Positions 54,788 through 64,000 of a stretch of 64,000 bases of DNA are shown here, piece after piece. The translations under genes were made by a program, and so were the position numbers. Source of the stretch: Rusavskia elegans (taxonomy: Eukaryota; Ascomycota; Lecanoromycetes; Teloschistales; Teloschistaceae). Within the stretch, counting starts at the first letter, position 1. Every line of letters starts with the position of its first letter. Below the pieces are notes generated by a model. The model ran no database searches. It saw only the letters and a program-made list of their open reading frames with translations, and was not told the origin of the DNA. Where the stretch lies: NCBI GenBank assembly GCA_011316305.1, contig SAUG01000027.1, positions 297,329 through 361,328 on the forward strand, read 5' to 3'.

Positions 54788-57022
54788 CTACGCCTTGCAA
54801 CGATCCACGAGGGTATTCTTGGGCCACTCGTATCCCACCCCTCCAGGGGCTCCGTTAAGAGCTTCCTCCCAATGGGTGTAATTTGCATTCGTATAGGCTT
54901 TCATGTGGTTTTGGATGTAGTTGGTTGTCGGGTAACCCGGAGGATCGCAAGTAATACTCTTCTCATCGGGGTCCTGGTAAATCCGGACGTAGTCGAAGCG
55001 CAATTTGGCCGGCATCAAGGCTTGAAGACCCGTGAAGTTGACATTCGAGAAGCCTTGAGCCATACCAAAGTTCATGATAATGGACATTGGCTCCGTCGGA
55101 ATCGTCCTCTGCCCAACGTTGCCATTGGGACCAAGCGCACGCGCATCCAACTTCCAAACGGGCTTATCCGCCACGTTCCATACTATGTTACCAGTCTTTC
55201 CGGGCGTGTAGTAGAAGTTGTACTTCTGGTACCCTTTCCCATCATACCAGGCATTGTTGACATTGGTCAAGCCTGATAGCGCTTGCTGAAAGACACCCCC
55301 TTGGTATGAGTTCAGAGCGGTCACGGTCGGATCATAAACTTCCATGAATGCTAAGATAGCACCGTCAGTCCCGCGGTCTGCCTGTGTACGCGTCTACAAG
55401 GAATCAACCTACCTGTGTCTGGCTGATAGAATATGTCGAACGGTGCAATCTGACAACTTTGGGAAACCACACCAACCATGTTTGTTGTGCCTTCAGGTCC
55501 AAGCGGAGCAACACTGGCTTCGATCACATCGATTTCGGGAGCAGACCGAGATTTGCCAGGCGACGGATGATCTTCACCACTGCAGGTGCAGGAAGGGAGC
55601 CGCATCCCAGGAAGATAGCTGAGTCCATCCGTCTGGCTTTGATTTGCAGTTATACCCGCGTCACACTTGTCATCATTGTAGCTGTATGGCCACATGCCGT
55701 CTGTCGTTGCTGCATAACCCGCTCTTCCCAGATTTCCCATGGACCAGAAACCAGGCCAAAACCCGACGGTGTCGCCATTCCCAGGCAACGAAAGTGAAGC
55801 TTCGAGTATCCCTCCAGTGAAACACAGCTGATTCCAAGATTGCAGCATCCCGGAGCGGTAGTTGAGACCATGGTTAACGAATTGGTCAAATCGAAGCTCG
55901 AGTACGCCATTTCGAGTTGTGGCGGCGTCAGGATCATACCACTAATAGACTGATTAGCGAGAATCGAACAGCGAGGATATCTCATTCTGACAAACCTCCA
56001 GATCTTGCGTGACTCCATACCACAAATCAACGGCCGTCCAATAAGGGTCATCGCCAGGATAGAATGTTCGACCGTCCGTCTGAAACTCATCCGAGAACTG
56101 GCTCGAGATTAGAGCTGACCACTTATTTGTTGAAGGAGTGTGGACTTACCATGAGTTTTAACGTTTTCCCGTCCGGTGCTTGCTTCGTCATCGCAGATTT
56201 TGGGGTGTCCGGGTCTATCAAACCCGTCCGTATGTTTTTGAGTAATGGCACCTTTCCGACATCGATACAATCCGGGTTTGTTTTGCATGGGTCTTCGGGG
56301 GGAGCATAGGTTTGAACGAACGTTCTACACAAGTGTCAGTACACGCAAGACCAATGATTTATCGAAACGGCGTACAATATTGGGTATCCGATGAAGAGTA
56401 CCAGAATGCCAACCGTGATCATAGCAAGACCGCCCACGTTCGTGAAGCCTCGTTTGGTGAATATGTCGCACTCTCGTTTCTCTTTCTCATGCGGATCTGG
56501 ATTGTGCAACCAATCGTCTTTTTCGACATCTTCTGGGAACAACAACAGGCCAGCAGATGGCAGGATGTTATATTTTTCAGACACCGTCTGCGTGTTGACA
56601 TTATCGTCGTCGCTGCCCGCTCTTGACGGCGCCCTGGAGTCATCAAAAGGGTTTGATCCATAGACTCTGCTTTCTCTGCCATCGGAGCTGAAGCTGGTTC
56701 TTCGTGATTGAGACTCTATTGGTGTTCCTGGTCCCGAATCTTCGTCTCGGAAGCGATGGGCCCTGTTTCTCGAGGGTGGTAGTAGGAGCGTTTCCGCTGA
56801 CTCTTGGAATCCGTTGCTGTAAAGTCGGTTTGTTGAAGGATTAGTCCGTAGAGGAGGCGCATTCGGAGGTCTCGAGGGTACTAGGGAGCGAGAGGACGGA
56901 GCTCTTGAGGGGCCCAATGGACGATTGCTTGAGGCTGGACTCGCAAGGATATTTTCTTGACCAGAATTGAGCCTGACGTGTGGAGCATCGCGGGATGGCG
57001 GAGGATTGCTGTGATTAGACAT
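54788..57022 (-). CDS. KRE6: beta-glucan synthesis-associated protein, KRE6/SKN1-like (GH16)
   Basis: Type II membrane protein of the ER/Golgi or plasma membrane needed for beta-1,6-glucan assembly in fungal walls. Five exons: 56376-57022, 56150-56324, 55996-56097, 55413-55941, 54788-55350; introns 51, 52, 54 and 62 nt; 671 aa. The N-terminal about 200 residues are a Ser/Pro/Arg-rich cytosolic tail. One transmembrane helix covers about 206-227 ([20 protein letters not shown]). The lumenal GH16-like domain has LVFSDEF-type [47 protein letters not shown] and the catalytic-type EIDVIEASV at about residue 444. It ends MNFGMAQGF...[10 protein letters not shown]. The EIDxxE signature is intact. Confidence 0.93.
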
Positions 57023-58208
57023 AATAGAACTGAGGTCGGGTCACTGTTCAGCTGAACAGAGCCTCAGGTGTTGCGTTCAACGGTTGGAGGCCGACAGAGG
57101 TGAACTAATAACGAGAGTGGTTATCGTCGTTGGAGGGTCACCAGTGCGGAGTGAGTTTGGAACCAGCCAACTCCGTTATGTCGCCGGGCTTCCCAGAAAG
57201 AATGACAGCTGAAGGATGAAGTTATCGCGCAAGCTGACACATGCGGTAGTATATGTGGTGTGACTGAGGTGGTAGCCGGAAGAAGGCGGTCGAAGGAAGA
57301 ACGGCGACCAAGGTAAACTCCTGACAGACGAGCAGATTTGTACAGTACCAGGGTGGGACGGGTGACAACGAATGTCTTGACGACCAAAGTCGATCGCCGG
57401 GAGTCACCGCAAGCTCGACGTGACAAAGGAAGTTGCAGAGGGGGTTCGAATGACGGTGGTGGGAGTAGTGCAGGTGCAAACTCGTCAGGTTGTTGATAAA
57501 TGCTGGGAAAAGGGAGTCGGGAACCAGATTGAAAATCTCTTGGCAGCCTCAAAGAGTTCGTTTCCATTAGTGCCACTGCACTTTCAAGGCCTCCAACCAT
57601 TCGCTACCCTGATCCGAACCGTTGCTGCAGCCCACGGCCCTCCCCTGAGATAAAACGAGTACTCACTAAAACTCTCCGTCCCGCAGTACCGTTGTAGTCT
57701 AGTCCATTTGCCATCAGATCGCCACCGGTGGTGCCAGTGTCCATCCAGAAATAGAAATCCACGGTCTTTGTTCTCAGGTACCTTACGGGTGTTTTCACAA
57801 TCTACCTGATCAATAACGTATTCGGCTCACCCAACTCGAACACGGCTTCAAATCATGATTGCCTAGTCCAATTCAACTTGGATATGGATTAACCTACCCA
57901 TCACGCACTGCCGAGTTCTTCTCGCAACGCGTAGGACTCCGCTCCCGTGCAGCTAAAAGATGGCAAGCCATTGCCAGTGCATTGCCAGTGGTATAGGCAA
58001 CACTCCGAACAACGTATATACCATGGTCTTCACATGGTCGCGGCGCCGTCGATGAGCATAAAAGAGTCTCTCGCAATCTTCTGTTATGAAGATGTCCGTG
58101 GTGGAGACACTGCTCCTGGCTCTTCAAGCCTCGATGAGCTCCTGGATCAAATGCGTATTCCACCGGAATCTGTCGTCCACAGTTCTGAGCCTATCTTACC
58201 TCGAACAT
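57023..58208. other. intergenic region
   Basis: About 1.2 kb between the KRE6-like start and the stop of the next minus-strand gene. Open frames up to 159 codons (57121-57600 minus) overlap in several phases and show no domain. It presumably holds the KRE6 promoter. Confidence 0.5.
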
Positions 58209-58988
58209 CTAGCTCTCAACCGCTTTTGCCTTCATCCCCACCACCCTCCCCTTCCCTTTATCGAGCCCCACGACGTAGTACTCCACCCTCGTCTTTCCGT
58301 GGCTGACCCTATATATTCTGCTCTTCCCGTCTCCAGCATTCCCAACAGCTTGAAGCACCTCTTCGTATTGGCCTTGAGGGTCAAACTCTTTGGGGGTCAT
58401 GGTTTCGATTGTGACTTCAGACTGATGGCCAATCAGGCCGGCGAACTCCTCTACCCGTCATATTCATCAGTGTCTGATAGGAGATGGATATGCTGCCTCA
58501 GCGCTGGACTTACTCTCTGACGGCATGTTGTTGCCATCCCACTGCAAGCTCACGGGCTCAAATGGCTCGTCTGCTTCAGAGGTGTAGTATTGTTCGACGC
58601 TCTGTAGTTCCATCGGCACTTCCGTATCGACTGCTTTAGTAGTCGCAGTCTTAGCTGCGGCGGAACTGTTGCTGACACCTGTATCTTGGTTTGCTTGGTC
58701 TAAAAACGAGCTGTAGGCGTCGTCGGAAGACATGGTTTGGGAGAGCCTTCTAGTCGGCTTGGAGGGTGGTGCTCGAAAGCTGCTGATGGGTCTCGTTTGG
58801 GAAATGCAAGGCTGATCGAGCTTGATACGTTGGTGGGCCTCCGTGCGGACCGTATTCGACAGCCTTGAAGCGCGGCACCTACCTGCGGGGTTAGGGTATG
58901 GGATAAGGCGACTGTCGAGGACCGAAGCAGCAATGCGTGTCTGCTGCTTGAATACAGATCTCTCTACTTGACTGCGTATTTTCATCAA
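58209..58988 (-). CDS. uncharacterised fungal protein, possibly mitochondrial
   Basis: Two exons, 58514-58988 and 58209-58450, joined across a 63-nt intron; 238 aa. I do not recognise a named family. The first about 85 residues are Arg/Ser-rich with few acidic residues, like a mitochondrial targeting region (SVFKQQTRIAASVLDSRLIP, then SFRAPPSKPTRRLSQTM). The middle is Ser/Thr/Ala-rich with an acidic QYYTSEADEPFEP block. Exon 2 encodes a compact ordered end: EFAGLIGHQSEVTIETMTPK, GKSRIYRVSHGKTRVEYYVV and GLDKGKGRVVGMKAKAVES. An internal ATG (MSSDDAYSSFL) would give a shorter, non-targeted form. Phase and splice signals agree, so the gene itself is well supported. Confidence 0.78.
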
Positions 58989-59192
58989 ACGAGAACACTG
59001 GAAGGTTGTCCTCTGTGCTAACGGAGAAAGACAGCGGAAAAGGTGCGTCGAAGCTCAAATAGTGACGAGATTGCCCCCAGAACGCTACGATTGTTATTGG
59101 CACAGAAGAACTTCTGACCCTAGTGAACCAGCGTCATGTATGATTCGCTAAGAATTCTTGGATTTCCTGCTACAAAAGCCCTATGAAACCTC

Positions 59193-60569
59193 TTAAGAAG
59201 CAGCAACTATGTCCTTCTTCAATGTCCCCAAGTATTGTTCTGGCGTTCATGTCAGCCATAGCAAGCATATCAATCATCAGCAAGACTTACTCTTTTCTCC
59301 AGCGGTCTGGTAAGCACCGTGTCCGAACTTCGATGATGTGTCGATCCATTTTAGATCAACTTTCTCCAAGGCCTTCCGACTGGTGTGAGTGAACATTGAC
59401 TTCCGCAGTGTCATGATTCTCTTCTTGACGCCTGGTACGGATCCCTTGAGGATGACGAAATCATTCTTGACTGAACCATAACGGACAAACCCTCCCATCC
59501 TAGATAGATGTCAGCAGAATCCCTATTTGTGGGATATCCGACCTTACGGAGTGATCTGTTTCTTGGAGACATCAAATTCCGTCGAGGCATTGTCTTCGGC
59601 TTTACCGCTGCCTATCCGATACACTTTGTGGTTGACAGACGTACGATGGTGATAGCCGTCTTGACCGGCACGGGCGACGGTCCATTGGACGTGCGAAGGA
59701 TGCCACGCTCCTATACAAGCTACCTTTCGAAGACCTTTGTGCGTCTTCCTCGGAAGCTTCTTCGTACCCCATCGGCTCGTGACGCCTTGGAAGCCATGAC
59801 CTTTGGTGACCGCAATGCAGTCAATCATCTCATCCTTCTCGAAGATCGATCCAATTTCGACAGACTTCTCGAAGAGACCTTTGCCGAAGTCGACTTTGTC
59901 CGGTACAGAGCCTCCGTTGACTTGAATCTCCATCAAATGAGCCTTCTTCTGCTTGAGCGGTGTCTGCCGAATTTGGGTGTGTGCCAAGACACGGACGACT
60001 GTGCAATACTTCTTGATGCGTTCGAGTTCTCGGTTGATGGGCTGACCTGAGTTTTCGGCGTGCTTTTTGGCGTACCTGGTGAAGGCCTTCTTCTTTGATT
60101 TGTACCAGTTCTTGTAGAAGCGACGCTTGACCTCGTCGCTGAGATGCTCGGCCCAGACGGTAGTCAGGGACCGCAGGCCACGGGGGGTTTCGATGTATCC
60201 AACTATACCGACGACGACCATCTTTGATGATCAGTGAATGCCCTTGACCTTTCGAGCATAAAACTCACGGGCGGCGTTTCGATGACGGTCACAGCCTCTA
60301 CCACTTCCTTCTTGTGCATTTTCGCGCCAGGACGATCGAGGTCGCGAACGATAGTGGTCATACCAGCTTTGTAGCCCATTGCAGCAGTAAGATGCACCGG
60401 TTCCTTAGGATTGTCTTTGGGAAAGCTCTTGCTGCGACATATCAGCAAGTGCTCCTATGTTCTTGATCCATTGTTTTACTCACACTTTTCCCCGATGACG
60501 GCTTGCTCGTTTCCGAGGGAGGAAGGCGAGCGACCCATGTCGCGGAGCTTCGAATTTACGATGAGACAT
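59193..60569 (-). CDS. RPL3: 60S ribosomal protein L3 (uL3)
   Basis: Core protein of the large ribosomal subunit near the peptidyl-transferase centre. Five exons: 60484-60569, 60269-60431, 59548-60221, 59291-59499, 59193-59239; introns 52, 47, 48 and 51 nt; 392 aa, as expected. It starts [20 protein letters not shown] and continues [20 protein letters not shown]. Then [19 protein letters not shown] and the W-finger region with the conserved-His segment ([19 protein letters not shown]) follow. The last exon encodes only the [14 protein letters not shown] end. All phases fit. Ribosomal protein genes in fungi typically have several introns near the start, as here. Confidence 0.97.
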
Positions 60570-62167
60570 CTTGCTTGCCCTTCAAGTCAACCAGATGTAA
60601 CAATGATTACTGAAAGTTCTTGCGGAAGGAAATGGCTGTGGGCAACTAGCAAGTTTCGGTTTAGCTCCAGTAAGAAGCGAGCGCACTCTTGGCACCATCC
60701 TCCCCTCGGTGACGTATCCGCCTTCCCAAGCACATAAACGTGCCGCTATTCAACCCAAAGTTTTGCAAGGACGTCCACATGTTACCATCAGCACGGAAGG
60801 CCGCGACCTATCCGCTCTATTTCTCTCAAAAGGCTACGTCGTTCAGCAGGGGAGGTATCGATCTCATGCTATCTGACGGATGTCATTCGGTGGGGGAAAG
60901 CTGCCTAGTCAACAGCTCTTCGTTATAACGATACAAGTATGATCCTGTACGGAAGGTACCATCACCTTGAATACAATGAAAGCGGTGAGATGACCGGTAA
61001 GAATTTCGTCTGTATTAAGAGGCATTGTTCGGTACTAGGAATCTTCTACCATGACTACTCGTCCTGTTGCGGAGCGCTGCTGCTTTACAACCACCGTCTT
61101 TCTGTCCAATTGCCAGTGTACTTGACCCTTGAAAAGGAATATCGCGTTGTAGCCTCCAACGCCTATGGTTGAGCATTTGGCGGGGGGCCAACAAAAGTAT
61201 ATATGCAAGCCGTCATCCTAGTCCGACCCAGGCCAAACAAAGGCTACCTAGGCCTTGCCAGTATCACTCTGTCCCAGGATTTTTGCGCCATCATTCAAGT
61301 GCAAGAATAGTATAGGGTATAGAAGCAGAGTAACACTTTCTTTCAATCCAGCAGCAACACGATGGGGAGAAGCCAGACGGGACAGAACGAATCCTGCCCA
61401 GCCTCTAGACACTCCAGCACTCTACCATCACGAACGGTGGCATCTGCAGAAGATCGCAGGACGGTGGGATAAGCGTATGCGCTGTGCTCGTCTTGAAGTG
61501 CTGACTAGGCCACAGTAAGTTTACGATATTGCTGCAAGTTGCGTTGGTCTTCAATTACTAAAACATCGAGCAAGTCCTACACAGTGTCGGTTTTGTATAA
61601 GCTTGATCCGTCCACTTCTATGCATTGGTTGAAATGAACTCCATCTGTCCCGAGTCACTTCCGTCCTTTCTCTTGACCACCTATCATGAGCTATGGCCGT
61701 GATGGCAACACGCGCTGTAACAGGTGAGAATAAAGATAGACGAACGTTCGATGACAGTAAGTACTCACCAAGCGACGCAGCAAGAGCCGAACAAAACTTG
61801 CTGTGAAGAAGAAAACCGCGACGAATTTGGAATGTCTCCTCGATTACCGTCAAGCGAATGTGATCCATCCTGATCAACGGCCTCTACTCGAATGCCGGTC
61901 AGGTGCAACGATTGTGTGAGACTCCACTTGCACCTCTTACCTGACAGCTAAAGAAGGCTGCGGTATTCCTTTGCTCGACTCGCACGTCTATAAAGATCGA
62001 TATGGAAGTCGCTCAGACTATAATAGCAATCGGAGAAACTCAACTACAATCCTGACTGCGTTGGATCGGCTTGGGATTTCAATGAGGTCGTCCTGGGTAA
62101 GTGGGAGGTCTCGTATGGTGCTGCCATAGCGGTACAACTGGATGTAGTGCGACTTGCTGTGATACAA

Positions 62168-62434
62168 ATGTGTACAATCCGAAGATCCCAAAGACCCCCA
62201 GATTGGTCGCCCACGCATCAAGCCTCACCCTCCGAAGCCACCACCGTGGCAATCGATCCCGCTGCCCCTGCCTTTTGATACCTCGATTTCCAAACTTTCC
62301 CTAACAACGAAGAAGCCAAAGATTTCGAAGCTGCACTTGGAGGCGAATACAGTGCTTCCATCCCTTACGAGTCAGATTTCCTCCTCGCCGGCCAATCCAC
62401 CCAACCCCACCGGAAAGGTTCCCAGATAGTTTAC
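62168..62434 (+). pseudogene. gene relic with an in-frame TGA
   Basis: From the ATG at 62168 the frame runs 36 codons (including PSEATTVAIDPAAPAF) to a TGA at 62276. It continues in the same frame for 52 more codons with normal-looking composition (YLDFQTFPNNEEAKDFEAAL, GGEYSASIPYESDFLLAGQS). It ends at a GTGAGT donor-like site at 62435. I do not recognise the family and found no convincing second exon. It looks like the first exon of a former gene with a nonsense mutation; stop read-through or chance are alternatives. Confidence 0.35.
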
Positions 62435-63978
62435 GTGAGTACACCACGTCACATGGTTTGTTTCACTTAGCAGACTGTATGTTGAATGTTAAACAAACGC
62501 ATTGTTTTCCAATGATCAATACCCATATTTTTCCGTTGTGCGACGAACATTAAAGGAGATGAAAATCTTTGCATATTGTTTCCGGTCGCCAGAAGTCCGT
62601 TTCATCCCGAGGTAACTTGCATATGCGGAGATCCATTCTCATGTTTGCGGTGTGCAGCGTGCCGTTGGTGGCTGTCGTACAAACGAAAGTTCGCCCCACC
62701 TCGCCCTGGACGATATCACGTCTATGTAACGACGCCTCTTGCACGTCCGATTGGCGAATAAGTAAAAATCCTTGGGGCGGCCAAGCTCGTGGACCTTATT
62801 GTTTAAGACATTACTCGCTTCGTCAGAAAGTTCAACGACGAGGATGATGGGCCGTGGACCATGGACGGTAGAGGATCAAATGTGATGAAGCCGATTACTC
62901 TGGTATGGTCATATTTGCTATCCCCGCATGAGCTCCTGCGTTGTTCAGACCCGACGGTCTGAGCACCGACAGCTTGGTCTGTGCGAAATGCTCATCCTTA
63001 CCTAGTTCTACTTCCACCCGCAAAATGGCGCATGAGTTGTCCCCCACTCTCTTCAGCAGTTGAATTCTCGAAGCGTTGAATCATCTCTAGTTATGATGTC
63101 AACACACTTTCGACGCCAGTCTCGTCGGATGTCTTGCACAGATACTTTGTTCGTTGAACGGTGGACAGATCAATAATGATGTGCAGTAGCCTCCCGTTAT
63201 GACCCTTTGATCGGCTGAAGATCTGTCACGGACTCGCGGTGAAGACCCCGGCAAGTGGCAGTTGCTAGTACTAGTACTCCGTGAGATGAAGACCTCCCAG
63301 TCATGCCCCAAAGTGGTCGCTGTCGCCGAACAGATTGGTTATGATTGTAATCATTGCCTTGGGTGAAGAGCCATCAGCGTTATCACGGTGGAGAGCTGCA
63401 GCACCCCAAATGGCCATGCAAGCTGACGACCTATTTCGGCTGCTGGCTGGTGAATGCTAGCTGGTGTCGGCCCGGGCTGCCTACATCATGCGGCTACCTT
63501 CACAGGCGAGAGCAGGGGTTGGCATGGCTTTATTAGTCTTTTTGCCTCTAGCATGCGATGTTGGGGCCTCGGAGAGTTCCCAAGGATAAAGCGATCTCAC
63601 TACTTAAGCGATCTGCTCCAGGTGAGTCGAATCCGCTGCCATGGATGATGATCCGCCCTGCGCGCAGTGAATAATGCATCACTCCAAGAATTCTGGATGC
63701 TCGTACCACGGGACTTGGCTGCCGGTGGCGTAACTTTAATTCGCCGCAGCCTGGAATAAACGCACCACATGGTAGGTGGATGGTGGTGTGTTCGTGGTTG
63801 AAGGGGGCTCAGGAACCAAGGGTCGCAGCTCATAGATCTCGTGGGTGGCCGAGCACAAGGAGCGGTCGAGTGCGAATCGTTGGGACGGCGTCACTAAAGT
63901 AGGATCATCTTCATGCGCTGTGTACTCCCCACTCCTAATGGGTGCTGGTACCCGGCAGATGTGAGCAGAGTTGGGGGA

Positions 63979-64000
63979 GGGGGGGGGGGGGGGGGGGGGG
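63979..64000 (+). repeat. G homopolymer at window end
   Basis: At least 22 consecutive G bases, preceded by GGGGGA, running to the last base of the window. Its true length cannot be seen. It may be a real poly-G tract, an assembly edge, or a sequencing artefact of the kind that two-colour chemistries produce. Confidence 0.9.

Larger units (their letters stand above)
60570..64000. other. gene-poor 3' region
   Basis: About 3.4 kb upstream of RPL3 without a supported intact gene. Open frames reach 108 codons (61551-61877 minus, 60411-60737 plus, which overlaps RPL3) and lack domains. One coding-like relic (62168-62434) is listed separately. The window ends in a G homopolymer. Confidence 0.55.

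Overview
This is a eukaryotic nuclear window, almost certainly from a filamentous ascomycete (Pezizomycotina). The genes are dense and on both strands. They carry many short introns of about 45-90 nt with GT...AG ends. Typical fungal families are present: a Kre6-type glucan synthesis protein, a DSC-complex subunit, a fungal-type xanthine dehydrogenase, a secreted cysteine-rich protein, and an HMG-box regulator. Coding sequence reads with the standard code. Class within Pezizomycotina cannot be fixed from this sequence alone. Exon boundaries were worked out by hand from reading frame, splice signals and family expectation.

Layout. 0.2-6.9 kb: cytochrome c (-), short-chain dehydrogenase (+), telomere protein STN1 (-), secreted Cys-rich protein (+), an NTF2/SnoaL-like protein (-), and a riboflavin-pathway deaminase (-). 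8-13 kb: thaumatin-like secreted protein (+), DNAJC9-like J protein (+), universal stress protein (-). 14-29 kb: mitochondrial ribosomal protein uS7m (-) divergent from xanthine dehydrogenase (+), a decayed F-box/DUF7730-like gene (-), RuvB-like 1 (+), a DJ-1/PfpI protein (+), a multi-pass membrane protein with a broken frame (-), and nicotinamide riboside kinase (-). 29.8-46.4 kb: BET protein BDF1 (-), UTP5 (+), a tandem pair of small F-box-like paralogues (-), an unknown CxxC protein (-), a GDSL/SGNH hydrolase (+), an HMG-box protein (+), and a four-exon cyclin (-). 46.7-60.6 kb: SNF2 ATPase (+), a tRNA-Lys-like locus with repeated 3' halves, DSC3 (+), KRE6-like (-), an unknown protein (-), and RPL3 (-). 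60.6-64 kb is gene-poor, with one gene relic and a terminal G run.

The genes are mostly unrelated housekeeping functions: respiration, translation, rRNA processing, chromatin, telomere, NAD and purine metabolism, cell wall. There is no biosynthetic gene cluster, CRISPR array or clear transposon. I found no convincing previously undescribed multi-gene system. The points most worth checking are the 192-nt in-frame Trp-rich intron at 5.2-5.4 kb, the tRNA-like repeat locus at 50.75-51.01 kb, the tandem F-box-like pair, two frame-broken genes, and the relic at 62.2 kb.
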